38,772 bases of DNA from an uncultured Phycisphaerales bacterium (GCA_903845195.1 CAIMWO010000057.1:73186-111957); one strand, 5' to 3'. Shown: positions 9,183-18,084, numbered from the stretch's first letter. Notes: a model not told the origin generated them from the sequence alone. A program made the numbers and translations.

Positions 9183-10604
9183 ATGCATCCATTCCTACGC
9201 ATCCTCCCTGTGGCGTTAGTCATCGCCTGCTCAGGCATTACGGTGGCTTGGTGGGCCGCGCCGACGCGTCACACCGAGCTCCGCGTTCCCGGCATGGACA
9301 AGCCTGCGGGCACCGTGGCCGCCACCGGACCATCCCTCGAAGGCCAAACCCGCCTCGGTTCCGGACAGCCCGGTTCCGAAACAGGCACCTGGCGCCAATT
9401 TCGTGGCGACAACCGAACCTCTATCGCCGCCGCGCAATCTCTCCTGACAAACACTCTCGACGCCTCCCGTCTGCTCTGGACGATCCCCACCGGCGAAGGC
9501 TACGCGGGCCCCGCCATCTGCCAGGGACGCGTCTACCTTCTCGACTACGATCCCGACCAACGCGCCGACACCCTCCGCTGTCTCTCCCTCGATAGTGGCC
9601 AGGAAATCTGGCGTCACAGTTATACCGTCGACATCAAACGCAACCACGGCATGTCGCGTACCATTCCCGCCGTGGGCCAAAACGTCGTCATAACCATTGG
9701 CCCCAAGGTCCACGTCGTTGCGGTCGATCGTCTCACGGGCGAATTCCGCTGGGGCAAAGATCTCGTCCGCGAGTTCGGCACGGTCGTCCCCCCCTGGTAC
9801 GCCGGCCAATGCCCTCTGCTGGACATCGACCCGCAGGCCACCGACCGCCTCATTCTGGCACCCGTCGGCAGGAGCGTTTTGCTGATGGCCGTTGAAGCCG
9901 ACACGGGAAAGATCCTCTGGCAAACCCCCAACGAGCGCGCCTGGCAAATGACGCACGCCTCCATCATGCCCATGCCTCTTGGCAGCCGAAACACCTACGT
10001 CTACGCCGGCAGCAACGGCGTCCTTGGCGTCGATGCCCTCACCGGCGAAAAACTTTGGGAAACCGAGGAGTGGAAAGTCCACATTGCCACCGTCCCCAGC
10101 CCCCTCGATCTCGGTAACGGCCGACTGCTCCTCACCGGCGGCTACGGCGCTGGCGCCATGCTCGTTGACCTCATCCCCAACGGAGATAAGTTCGACGTCA
10201 AGATCATCAAACGCATGGCCTCCGCGGAGTTCGGCTCCGATCAGCAAACGCCCATCTTCTTCGAAAACCACATTTACGGCGTACGCCCCGATGGCCAGAT
10301 GGTTTGCCTTGATCGCGACGGGAAAATCCTGTGGGCCAGTGGTGGCACCGTCCGGTTCGGCCTCGGCGCATTTGCCATCGCTGACGGAAAAATTTTCGGC
10401 ATCAACGACTCCGGCCTGATGCGCATCTTGGAAGCAAAGCACGACAAATGCGTTGTTCTCTGCAAGGCCCAAATGCTCGACGGCGCACGCGAATGCTGGG
10501 GACCGATGGCGTTTACCGACGGACGGCTTCTGTTCCGCGACCTGACACGCCTGGCCTGTCTGGACCTGCGCCCCGCGCCCTCATCTCCTGAAAGCGGAAG
10601 GTAA
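9183..10604 (+). CDS. Membrane-anchored PQQ-like beta-propeller protein, first gene of the electron-transfer operon
   Basis: A 473-residue protein. Residues 8-27 form a hydrophobic signal anchor (LPVALVIACSGITVAW), so the rest should be periplasmic. From about residue 75 it contains repeated propeller blades of the PQQ-like type, each with a TG-x-x-x-W ending, for example GQEIWRHSY, TGEFRWGKDL, TGKILWQT, TGEKLWETEEW and DGKILWASGG. I see no haem motif and no clear set of PQQ and calcium ligands as in quinoprotein dehydrogenases, so it is more likely a structural or binding propeller than an enzyme. It is the promoter-proximal gene of eight, three bases from the next. A partner for the exported Fe-S proteins downstream is the likely role, by context only. 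Confidence 0.85.
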   Translation: MHPFLRILPVALVIACSGITVAWWAAPTRHTELRVPGMDKPAGTVAATGPSLEGQTRLGSGQPGSETGTWRQFRGDNRTSIAAAQSLLTNTLDASRLLWTIPTGEGYAGPAICQGRVYLLDYDPDQRADTLRCLSLDSGQEIWRHSYTVDIKRNHGMSRTIPAVGQNVVITIGPKVHVVAVDRLTGEFRWGKDLVREFGTVVPPWYAGQCPLLDIDPQATDRLILAPVGRSVLLMAVEADTGKILWQTPNERAWQMTHASIMPMPLGSRNTYVYAGSNGVLGVDALTGEKLWETEEWKVHIATVPSPLDLGNGRLLLTGGYGAGAMLVDLIPNGDKFDVKIIKRMASAEFGSDQQTPIFFENHIYGVRPDGQMVCLDRDGKILWASGGTVRFGLGAFAIADGKIFGINDSGLMRILEAKHDKCVVLCKAQMLDGARECWGPMAFTDGRLLFRDLTRLACLDLRPAPSSPESGR

Positions 10605-10607
10605 TTT

Positions 10608-11717
10608 ATGAGCGAGACGACTGACAAGAAATCCTCCACTGGTAAGAAAGTCGCCGTCGCCGGGCTTGTTCTTCCGGTCCTCTTCGGCGCGGGTATCGCT
10701 GGCTGGAAACTCCGCGAATGGACCAGCGGTTCCGACAATTCTTCTAACGGCCCGGATGGCGCTAAGCCCGACATCACTTTCGACGACCATGCCCTGCGCC
10801 ACATCGATCCCGCCTTGCTCACATGGAAACAGACCGCGGAAATTCCCGTCGGCATGAAAGGCGCGGACAGTTTTGCCCGCCTCCCGGATGGCCGCATCGT
10901 CATCGTCGGCAGCAAAAGTCTGCGAATCATCGGCGGCGGTGGGGGGGCGCCATCAATTGCCCCTGTCGAGATTTCGCTCTCGAAGGAGAGCCTAGCCGTG
11001 GCTGCCGGAAGCGATCGCATCTACGTCGCCGCGCACGATCACGTTGCACTCTTCGATCACAACGGCACGGCGCTGGGTCAATGGAATTCCCTCGGTCTAA
11101 GCGCCGTCATCACGAGCATCGCCGTTCGCGGCGTCGGATCGACCGCAAACGTCTGGCTCGCCGATGCCGGTCAACGCATCATCGTCCATTGTGATGGGGA
11201 CGGAAAAGTCCTCGAAAAGTTCGCCGGCAAGGACGACGCGAAGCACTCCCCCGGACTGGTCGTGCCCAGCCCTCACCTCGATGTCGCCTTTGCCGCCATT
11301 GCCGCCGACAGTTCCAGCGATCCCATCATCTGGGTCAACAATCCCGGTCGTCATGAACTGGAAGGCTTCTCTCGCGACGGCACGCTCGTTCGCCGCTGGG
11401 GCCAGTTTGGCATGACGCCAGAGCGCTTTGCGGGTTGCTGCAATCCGACCGACTTCGCCATCCTCGCCAACGGCCGCTTCGTCACCAGCGATAAAGGCGT
11501 TCCGCGGGTGCGCGTTTTCTCGCCGGATGGGAAACTGCAAAGCGTCATCGGCGGCGTCGCCGTCTTTGGCGAACAAGTCGGCGGCCTCGATATTTCTGTC
11601 GATGGACAAGGCCGCGTCTGGGTCCTCGACCGCAGCCGCGATGTGCTTCGCGTCTTCGAAGAGACCGCCCAACCGGCTGTCTCGACGACGACCTCCATGC
11701 AGGAGGTTGGCTCATGA
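10608..11717 (+). CDS. NHL-type beta-propeller protein with N-terminal membrane anchor
   Basis: A 369-residue protein with a Lys-rich N-terminus and a membrane segment at about 15-32 (VAVAGLVLPVLFGAGIAGW), then an Asn/Ser/Gly linker and a six-bladed propeller of NHL character (repeats such as ARLPDGRIVIV, NVWLADAGQRIIV, DISVDGQGRVWVLDRSRDVLRVF). Near residue 275 it has FAGCCNPTDFAILANGRFVTSD, in which two adjacent cysteines precede Asn-Pro; this pair could bind a metal or form a disulfide. No signature identifies an enzyme. It sits between the PQQ-like propeller and the Fe-S genes and overlaps the next gene by ATGA, so it is translationally coupled. Confidence 0.82.
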   Translation: MSETTDKKSSTGKKVAVAGLVLPVLFGAGIAGWKLREWTSGSDNSSNGPDGAKPDITFDDHALRHIDPALLTWKQTAEIPVGMKGADSFARLPDGRIVIVGSKSLRIIGGGGGAPSIAPVEISLSKESLAVAAGSDRIYVAAHDHVALFDHNGTALGQWNSLGLSAVITSIAVRGVGSTANVWLADAGQRIIVHCDGDGKVLEKFAGKDDAKHSPGLVVPSPHLDVAFAAIAADSSSDPIIWVNNPGRHELEGFSRDGTLVRRWGQFGMTPERFAGCCNPTDFAILANGRFVTSDKGVPRVRVFSPDGKLQSVIGGVAVFGEQVGGLDISVDGQGRVWVLDRSRDVLRVFEETAQPAVSTTTSMQEVGS

Positions 11718-11935
11718 GCGAGCGCCCGCAAAATCCCTCCCGCCGCCAAGTCCTGGTCACCATCGGCCGCACAGGTATTCTCGCCGGCGTCGTCGGCGGT
11801 CTCGGTCTGCTTGTCCGCTCCGGCAACGGCTGCCCGCTCAGTAACCCCTGCGCCTCCTGCGGCCGACTCCGCGCCTGCAACCTCGACAAGGCCGAGGAAT
11901 TCCGCCAATCGCAACGGGAGAAGCAGAATGGGTGA
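11714..11935 (+). CDS. 73-residue twin-arginine four-cysteine protein, function unknown
   Basis: A small protein with S-R-R-Q-V-L-V at residues 9-15 followed by a hydrophobic stretch to about residue 35, which looks like a twin-arginine signal or N-terminal anchor. The short mature part contains C40, C46, C49 and C55 (spacing C-x5-C-x2-C-x5-C), enough for one Fe-S cluster or a zinc site, and ends in a charged helix rich in Glu, Arg, Gln and Lys. I do not recognise the family. The start ATG overlaps the preceding stop by four bases and its own stop overlaps the next gene by eight, so it is clearly part of the coupled operon and not a chance reading frame. Confidence 0.78.
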   Translation: MSERPQNPSRRQVLVTIGRTGILAGVVGGLGLLVRSGNGCPLSNPCASCGRLRACNLDKAEEFRQSQREKQNG

Positions 11936-12500
11936 GCCCTCTTCCAAATCCCGCCGCGAATTCCTCGGCCTCCTCGGCCGCGGCGCTGGTGTCGTCGCCC
12001 TCGGCGGCGTTCTGGGAACGCTCATCCTCCGGCAGCGTTCCGCCGTGGCCGGCGAAACGCTCTGGCAAATCGATCCCCTCAAATGCACCCACTGCGGACG
12101 CTGTGCCACCGAATGCGTCCTCAATCCCTCCGCGGTCCGCTGCATGCACGCCTTTGCCTACTGTGGCTATTGCGATCTCTGCACCGGCTTCTTTGAGGCC
12201 TCCGCCCCAGCCCTGAACACCGGTGCCGAAAATCAGACCTGTCCCACCGCCGCCATCCGCCGCAGCTTTGTTGAAGAGCCATACTTTGAATACACCATCG
12301 ATCATGACCTCTGCATCGGCTGCGCCCGCTGCGTCAAAGGGTGCGTTTCGTTCGGTAACGGCTCGCTCCATCTGCAAATCGATCAGGAACTCTGTCGCCA
12401 CTGCAACCGCTGCTCCATCGCCGCGAACTGTCCCTCCAACGCCATCACCCGCGTCGAGCCCTCGCGTCAATACATTCCCCCGCGGGTGAAAGGCTCATGA
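11928..12500 (+). CDS. Twin-arginine exported ferredoxin with four Fe-S cluster motifs (NapG/HybA/NrfC-like)
   Basis: A 190-residue protein. The N-terminus has the twin-arginine motif S-R-R-E-F-L-G (8-14) followed by a hydrophobic segment ending near AVA-GE at about 40-42, so it should be folded with its clusters in the cytoplasm and exported by the Tat system. Cysteine groups lie at 53/56/59/63, 72/79/82/85/105, 129/132/135/139 and 156/159/162/168, consistent with up to four [4Fe-4S] clusters. This is the layout of periplasmic electron-transfer subunits paired with membrane quinol or polyferredoxin proteins. The start at 11928 has GGGAG upstream and removes a foreign N-terminal extension. 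It overlaps both neighbours (eight and four bases). The next gene encodes the likely membrane partner. Confidence 0.88.
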   Translation: MGEPSSKSRREFLGLLGRGAGVVALGGVLGTLILRQRSAVAGETLWQIDPLKCTHCGRCATECVLNPSAVRCMHAFAYCGYCDLCTGFFEASAPALNTGAENQTCPTAAIRRSFVEEPYFEYTIDHDLCIGCARCVKGCVSFGNGSLHLQIDQELCRHCNRCSIAANCPSNAITRVEPSRQYIPPRVKGS

Positions 12501-13906
12501 TGACGACCACCCGCCGCAGTTTCACAGTCGATACCCTCCCGGGTGCCATGTCCGATGGGGCAGGGGCCCAGCAGGGCATGTTTAGCAGATTTCGCTCCCA
12601 AATAATCTGGGTCTTTTTGTTGCTCATCACTCTCGTCACCCCGGCCTCCGCCGAAGAACGTTTTCCTCCCCCCGAATTCCGCATCAGCTACTCCCTTCCC
12701 ACGCAGCAAGTCATCAAAGCCCGTGGCGAACTCTGGGCCGCCGCCGATGTCCTCGTCCTCGCCGCCGCGCTGGTCGTCGCTGCATACTTCGTACACCGCA
12801 AACGATCCCGCGTGGGCGTCTTTGTGCTCACGGCTTTTTCCATCGCATATTTCGGCTTCTATCGTGAAGGCTGCGTTTGCGCTGTCGGTTCCATTCAGAA
12901 CGTCACCGCGTCATTGGTAAGCGGTGGGGGGCTGGCATGGTGGATCGCCGCCTTCTTTGCCCTTCCTCTGATTACCGCCCTTTTCGCCGGCCGCCTCTTC
13001 TGCGCCGGCGTCTGTCCCCTCGGAGCCATTCAGGACGTCATGCTCTGGCGGCCCATCCAACTCCCGCGCTGGCTCGAATCTTCCCTTGGACTTTTCCCGC
13101 ATCTGTACCTTGGCGTCGCTGTGCTCCTCGCCGCCACCGGCACCGAGTTCGCCATCTGCCGCTGGGATCCCTTCGTCGGCTTCTTCCGGATGAGCGGCAC
13201 GCTCAGCATGCTTCTCATCGGCGCCGCCTTTCTCGCCGGCAGCATGTTCGTCGGCCGCATCTACTGCCGCTTCATCTGCCCCTACAGCGTTCTGCTTCGC
13301 GCCTTCAGCCGGTTTGCCAAATGGAAAGTCCACGTCAGTCCTGCCGAATGCACCGACTGCCGCCTCTGCGAAAAGTCCTGTTCCTTCGGCGCGATCAAGC
13401 AGCCCGCACGCGATTCCGACCGCCCCGCAGTCTCCCGCGAAGCGTTCCGCCGCCGCACGCGCATCACCCTGGCCGTCGGCGTGGCCCTCCTGATCCTCCT
13501 CCCGCTTCTTGGTTATTTCACCAAGGGGGCACTCGCCCGCCTCGACACCCGCGTCGATCTTGCCTTGCGCATTCAAGCCGAAGACTCTGGCCGTATTCAA
13601 GGCACATCTGAGGAATCCTCCGCCTGGCGCAAGACGGGCGAAACCACCGACGTACTCTACGCCCGCGCTGCGGCCATCGAGTATCAGCTCGGTATCGGCG
13701 GCGCACTGCTCGGCACGTGGATGGCTTTGGCCATCACCGTCCGCCTCATGCGCCAAAGCCTTCCGGCTCCCGTCAAAGGCTACGATGCCGACACCGCCGC
13801 CTGTCTTGGCTGTGCCCGCTGCTTTGATTACTGCCCTGTCAAACGCGGATCTAATGAGCGAGTGTTGGTGACGACCTCGTCGGCCAGTGCCAGAGGGAGC
13901 GCATGA
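12497..13906 (+). CDS. NapH/NosR-like membrane polyferredoxin
   Basis: A 469-residue integral membrane protein with about seven or eight hydrophobic segments (roughly 35-52, 82-99, 107-122, 147-165, 200-217, 235-252, 323-342 and 400-417). It has the paired Cys-Pro motifs typical of NapH, NosR and CcoG (FCAGVCPLGAIQD at 168-180 and YCRFICPYSVLL at 256-267), an extra GCVCAVGS motif at 125-131, and two [4Fe-4S] motifs at C285/288/291/295 and C436/439/442/446. Proteins of this kind move electrons between the quinone pool or cytoplasm and periplasmic redox proteins. The start overlaps the ferredoxin stop by ATGA. No NosZ or NapA reductase is nearby, so the terminal acceptor is unknown. Confidence 0.88.
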   Translation: MMTTTRRSFTVDTLPGAMSDGAGAQQGMFSRFRSQIIWVFLLLITLVTPASAEERFPPPEFRISYSLPTQQVIKARGELWAAADVLVLAAALVVAAYFVHRKRSRVGVFVLTAFSIAYFGFYREGCVCAVGSIQNVTASLVSGGGLAWWIAAFFALPLITALFAGRLFCAGVCPLGAIQDVMLWRPIQLPRWLESSLGLFPHLYLGVAVLLAATGTEFAICRWDPFVGFFRMSGTLSMLLIGAAFLAGSMFVGRIYCRFICPYSVLLRAFSRFAKWKVHVSPAECTDCRLCEKSCSFGAIKQPARDSDRPAVSREAFRRRTRITLAVGVALLILLPLLGYFTKGALARLDTRVDLALRIQAEDSGRIQGTSEESSAWRKTGETTDVLYARAAAIEYQLGIGGALLGTWMALAITVRLMRQSLPAPVKGYDADTAACLGCARCFDYCPVKRGSNERVLVTTSSASARGSA

Positions 13907-15651
13907 CCCAAGCCCTGTATAACCTCTCCCCCGTTCGCCGCCGCGATCTCGCCGCCGCCTCCCGCGCCTGCGCTGCCATTTCGCTGCTCTTCTGTGCCGT
14001 TATCGCCGCCATGCTCCTCGGCATGAGCCTGAAAGATCATCAGTCCAATCCTCTCGATGCTCCCGTCATCGACCGCCTCAAATCCGAAATCCGCCAGCAC
14101 CCCACCGATGATTCCCTCAAAGAAACCCTTCGCAAGAAAGACGCCCGGCTCCGCGCGGACTTCTGGTGGTCCCGCGAAGCCGCCACCCGCGCCGGCTACC
14201 TTCTCCTTGCCGGCGCTATCGTCGCGGTGCTCGGTTTCAAGTCCGCCCGTTTTTTCGACCGCCCGCTTCCCACCCTCGAGCAACTGCAATCATCGTCGCC
14301 TTCATCACATATCCCCGCCAACTGTCGGGCCATCGCCGCGTCCAGTCTTGTCATCGCCGCGTTTTTCGCCGCGCTCACGTTCTTCAGTCTCCGCGCCGGC
14401 CCGATCGTTCCCATCCGCGCGCCCGAAGCCGCGCAACCCCTCGCAACAATTACCCCTCCCTCACCAGCAGACCTCCAATCCGCCTGGCCCACCTGGCGCG
14501 GCCACGACGGCGCCGCCCGCGTTGCTTCCGGTGCATGGCCCGCACGTTGGAACGCCGCCACTAATGAAAACATCCTCTGGAAAAGCCCCATTCCTCTCCC
14601 CGGCCATTCCTCGCCGATCCTCTGGAAAGACCGCCTCTTCGTTACCGGAGCCGATGCCACCCATCGCGAACTCTACGCCTTCGACATTGCCACCGGTCGC
14701 TTCCTTTGGACCGGTAAAGTCAGCCCTACCGACACCACTGCCGCTACTTCGTTCGAAGAAACCGGCTTCGCTGCGCCCACGCCCGCCACCGACGGCACTA
14801 ACGTCTACGCCATCTTCGCGAGCGGCGACGTCGGCGCCTTCGATCTCCAAGGCGTCTCCGTCTGGACGCGTCACCTCGGCCCTCCCGCCAGTCAATACAC
14901 CTACGCTGCCTCGCTCGCAATTGCCTCCGGCAAACTCATCGTGCAGTGGGATGTCGGCGAAGACCGCCAGAAATCCGCCTCCGCTCTCCTGGCCCTCGAC
15001 ACTGCCACTGGCCGCACGCTGTGGCGCACCCCGCGCGACGCCGTCAACTCCTGGTCCAGCCCCATCGTCGCCGAAGTCGACGGCACCCCGCAGATCATCA
15101 CCGCCGGCAATCCGTGGATCGCAGCGTACGATCCCGCCACCGGCGCCGAACTCTGGAAAGCCAAACTCATGGATGGCGATGTCGCCGCCAGCCCCATCTG
15201 CATCGACGGCATCGTCTACCTCGCCAACGACCGTGCCATCATGGCCGCCATCGACGCCCGCAAAGCCCGCGGCGACGTCACCGCCTCGGCCGTCCGCTGG
15301 AAACAATCCGATGACGGCCTCCCCGAATTCATCAGCCCCATCTCCGACGGCAAACTCCTCTGGACCTTCGGTGGCAACGGCAGTCTCTTCTGCTTCGACA
15401 CCAAGGACGGCACCAAACTCTGGGAACAGGAATTTCCGTCCATTGTCCGCGCCTCGCCCGCCCTTGTCGGCAATGAACTCTGGATCACCGACGCCAAAGG
15501 CCAAACCCACATCCTCTCGACCGGCCGCACATACGAACAACTCCGCGAAAACACCCTCGGCGAACCGGTCAGCGCAAACCTCGCTTTCGCCGCCGGCAAA
15601 GTCTTCATCCGTGGCAAATCCAACATGTATTGCATTGGGGGCAAACCATGA
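13903..15651 (+). CDS. Multi-pass PQQ-like beta-propeller protein
   Basis: A 582-residue protein. Three hydrophobic segments lie near 24-44, 99-117 and 146-166, and a charged loop rich in Lys, Arg and Asp sits between the first two. From about 190 on it is a PQQ-like propeller with repeated W-ended blades (WPTWRGHDG, ILWKSPIPLP, TGRFLWTGK, TGRTLWRTPRDA, TGAELWKAKL, DGTKLWEQEF). The WPTWRGHDG opening is typical of planctomycete propeller proteins. Enzymatic residues are not evident. Gene overlap on both sides (four bases each) ties it to the polyferredoxin and NuoE-NuoF genes. It may scaffold the complex on the periplasmic face; that is inference. Confidence 0.84.
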   Translation: MTQALYNLSPVRRRDLAAASRACAAISLLFCAVIAAMLLGMSLKDHQSNPLDAPVIDRLKSEIRQHPTDDSLKETLRKKDARLRADFWWSREAATRAGYLLLAGAIVAVLGFKSARFFDRPLPTLEQLQSSSPSSHIPANCRAIAASSLVIAAFFAALTFFSLRAGPIVPIRAPEAAQPLATITPPSPADLQSAWPTWRGHDGAARVASGAWPARWNAATNENILWKSPIPLPGHSSPILWKDRLFVTGADATHRELYAFDIATGRFLWTGKVSPTDTTAATSFEETGFAAPTPATDGTNVYAIFASGDVGAFDLQGVSVWTRHLGPPASQYTYAASLAIASGKLIVQWDVGEDRQKSASALLALDTATGRTLWRTPRDAVNSWSSPIVAEVDGTPQIITAGNPWIAAYDPATGAELWKAKLMDGDVAASPICIDGIVYLANDRAIMAAIDARKARGDVTASAVRWKQSDDGLPEFISPISDGKLLWTFGGNGSLFCFDTKDGTKLWEQEFPSIVRASPALVGNELWITDAKGQTHILSTGRTYEQLRENTLGEPVSANLAFAAGKVFIRGKSNMYCIGGKP

Positions 15652-18041
15652 ACCATGCCTCGCATAACCTCGCAACCTCGCCCTCGCCCGCCATCGACCT
15701 CGCTTTCGTTGACACCCTCCTCGCCCGCACCGGCACCACGCCCGATGCCGCCGTCGCCATTCTCCAGGGACTGCAGGAACATTTTCGCTATCTGCCCCCA
15801 GCGGCACTTGATCACATCGTCGCCCGCACGCAAATCACTGCCGCCAGCCTCGACGGCCTCGCCACCTTCTACACCCAATTCCGCCATACGCCTGCCGGCG
15901 AGCATCTCGTCCGCATCTGCCACGGCACCGCCTGCCACGTCAAAGGTTCTGAGCAAATCGAAGACGCCCTCCGCCGCCACCTCAAAATGGATGCCTCGCA
16001 AGATACCGACCCCACCGGAAAATTCACCCTCGAGCGCGTCGGCTGCGTCGGCTGTTGCACCCTCGCCCCCGTCGTCGTCGCCGACACCCGCGCGCACGGC
16101 CGCGTTACCGGTCCTCTTGCCCACAACATCCTGAGCGACGCCCTCTCCCCGCAAGCCCGCGCTCCCAAGCTTGATATCGCCGACCTCTCCGGCAATGCCA
16201 ACGGCCACGCCGCCATCTACGTCGGCATGGGTTCCTGCTGCGTAGCTGGTGGCAGCGCCAACGTCACCCGCGCACTCCTGCAAGCGTCGCAAAACCTCGG
16301 CATCGACATCCCTCTCAAACCCATCGGCTGCACCGGCATGTGCCACCAGACACCACTCGTCGAAATCCATACTCCCGGCCAGACCGAACGCATTCTCTAC
16401 ACGCACGTCGACGAATCCGAAGCCGCGGCCATCATCGATCGCCACTTCGCCTCCCCCCGATCCCGTGGTCTCACGCATCGCCTCGGCCGCCTCTGGCGTC
16501 GCATGGAAGACCGCCTGCTCGGCGCGACGCTTCCGCTTCCACAACTTGAACAGCCCGAAACGCAGGACGTCTGCGCCTACCTCGGCCCGCAAGTCCACCT
16601 CGCCACCGAACATGCCGGCCAAATGCATCCTCTCGATCTTGACGAATACATCCGTCGCGGCGGATTCACCGCCTTGCAAAACGCTCTCGCGCCCGCAGAC
16701 ATCATCCGTGAAATTCAATCCTCCGGACTCCGCGGCCGCGGCGGCGCCGGCTTTCCAACCGGCAAGAAGTGGCAATTCGCCGCAGCCGCCAAAGGCGATC
16801 GCAAGTTCGTCATCTGCAACGGCGATGAGGGCGACCCCGGTGCCTTCATGGACCGCATGCTCCTCGAAAGCTATCCGTTCCGCGTCCTCGAAGGCCTCCT
16901 CATCGCCGCCCGCGCCATCGCCGCCACCGATGCCATTTTCTATATCCGCGCCGAATACCCCCTCGCCGTCGAACGCGTCACCCGCGCCATCGCCCTCTGT
17001 CGCGACCGCGGCCTCCTCGGCTCAGTCCAGGTCCAGATCCGCCAAGGCGCCGGCGCCTTCGTCTGTGGTGAAGAAACCGCCCTCATCGCCTCCATCGAGG
17101 GCCGCCGCGGTACCCCGCGCCTTCGCCCGCCATACCCCGTCGAATCCGGCCTCTGGGATTGCCCGACCTGCATCAATAACGTCGAAACTCTCACCCTGGT
17201 CCCATGGATCATCCGCAACGGCGCTTCCGCGTTTGCCACTATCGGCGCCGCCTCCAGCAAAGGTACCAAGGTCTTCGCCCTCACCGGAAAAATCCGCCGC
17301 GGCGGACTCATCGAAGTCCCCATGGGCATCACCATCCACCAGATCGTCCACGAAATCGGCGGCGGAGTCACACCCGGACGCACCTTCAAGGCTGTGCAGA
17401 TCGGCGGACCTTCCGGCGGGTGCGTCCCCGCCTCCCTTGCCCAGACGCCCGTCGATTACGAATCCCTCGCCGCTGTCGGCGCGATCATGGGCTCCGGCGG
17501 CCTCGTCGTCCTCGACGATCGCGATTGCATGGTCGATATCGCCCGCTATTTCCTCTCCTTCACGCAGGCGGAATCCTGCGGCAAATGCACCTTTTGCCGC
17601 GTCGGCACCAAACGCATGCTCGAAATCCTCACCCGCCTCACCGAAGGCAAAGGCCGCCCCAACGACCTCGACACCCTCGAACAGCTCGCCCACGACGTCC
17701 ATAGCGGCAGCCTCTGCGGGCTCGGTCAAACGGCACCCAACCCCGTCTTATCCACCCTCAAATATTTCCGCGAAGAATACGAAGCCCACCTCCGCGGCCA
17801 CTGCCCCGCCGGCAAGTGCCGCGCGCTGATCCACTACCGCATCACCGACACCTGCAACGGCTGCACCCGCTGCGCCGTGGCTTGCCCCGTTGGCGCGATC
17901 CCCTTCACACCCTACCAACTGCACACCATCGACCAATCCAAATGCACCAAGTGCGACGTCTGCGTCCAATCCTGCCCGCTCAACTGCGTCGTCGTCGAAA
18001 GCGGCCCCGTGGTCGCCATCCACGAAGAAGCAACCGCATGA
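15648..18041 (+). CDS. Fused NuoE-NuoF NADH-oxidising Fe-S flavoprotein of the electron-bifurcating (HydBC/HndAC) type
   Basis: A 797-residue protein. Residues 20-165 are a NuoE-like domain with [2Fe-2S] ligands C91, C96, C133 and C137. Residues 188-265 are a second thioredoxin-like [2Fe-2S] domain (VGMGSCCVAGGS and GCTGMCHQTPLVE). Residues 330-715 are NuoF: the NADH- and FMN-binding GRGGAGFPTGKKW (363-375), GDEGDPGAFMDR (392-403) and the cluster loop ESCGKCTFCRVGT with C690 as the fourth ligand. Residues 730-780 carry two [4Fe-4S] motifs (C736/739/742/746 and C766/769/772/776). The internal ferredoxin plus C-terminal double cluster is the arrangement of bifurcating hydrogenase beta subunits rather than complex I. 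Here NuoE and NuoF are one chain. The start at 15648 overlaps the previous stop by four bases. Confidence 0.92.
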   Translation: MNHASHNLATSPSPAIDLAFVDTLLARTGTTPDAAVAILQGLQEHFRYLPPAALDHIVARTQITAASLDGLATFYTQFRHTPAGEHLVRICHGTACHVKGSEQIEDALRRHLKMDASQDTDPTGKFTLERVGCVGCCTLAPVVVADTRAHGRVTGPLAHNILSDALSPQARAPKLDIADLSGNANGHAAIYVGMGSCCVAGGSANVTRALLQASQNLGIDIPLKPIGCTGMCHQTPLVEIHTPGQTERILYTHVDESEAAAIIDRHFASPRSRGLTHRLGRLWRRMEDRLLGATLPLPQLEQPETQDVCAYLGPQVHLATEHAGQMHPLDLDEYIRRGGFTALQNALAPADIIREIQSSGLRGRGGAGFPTGKKWQFAAAAKGDRKFVICNGDEGDPGAFMDRMLLESYPFRVLEGLLIAARAIAATDAIFYIRAEYPLAVERVTRAIALCRDRGLLGSVQVQIRQGAGAFVCGEETALIASIEGRRGTPRLRPPYPVESGLWDCPTCINNVETLTLVPWIIRNGASAFATIGAASSKGTKVFALTGKIRRGGLIEVPMGITIHQIVHEIGGGVTPGRTFKAVQIGGPSGGCVPASLAQTPVDYESLAAVGAIMGSGGLVVLDDRDCMVDIARYFLSFTQAESCGKCTFCRVGTKRMLEILTRLTEGKGRPNDLDTLEQLAHDVHSGSLCGLGQTAPNPVLSTLKYFREEYEAHLRGHCPAGKCRALIHYRITDTCNGCTRCAVACPVGAIPFTPYQLHTIDQSKCTKCDVCVQSCPLNCVVVESGPVVAIHEEATA

Positions 18042-18084
18042 CAAACACGACTTGCGCTCATGAACTCTTGCTTCCGAGGAAACT

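Noticed and set aside
9231..10472. 413-codon minus-strand frame opposite the first propeller gene
   Set aside because: Gly/Asp/Ala-rich antisense shadow without motifs; so are the minus frames at 14461-15807 and 15216-16775.
9183..10604. PQQ-dependent alcohol or glucose dehydrogenase
   Set aside because: Blade repeats are present but the catalytic Asp and calcium-ligand pattern and adjacent disulfide are not seen, and length is too short.
14057..15667. Long open frame of 536 codons within the second propeller gene, in another frame
   Set aside because: It is Pro/Ser/Ala-rich shadow translation of a GC-rich gene; the propeller frame has the real motifs and coupled start and stop.
16249..17829. 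526-codon frame inside the NuoE-NuoF gene
   Set aside because: Low-complexity Ser/Pro/Ala shadow; the other frame has all Fe-S and NADH-binding motifs.
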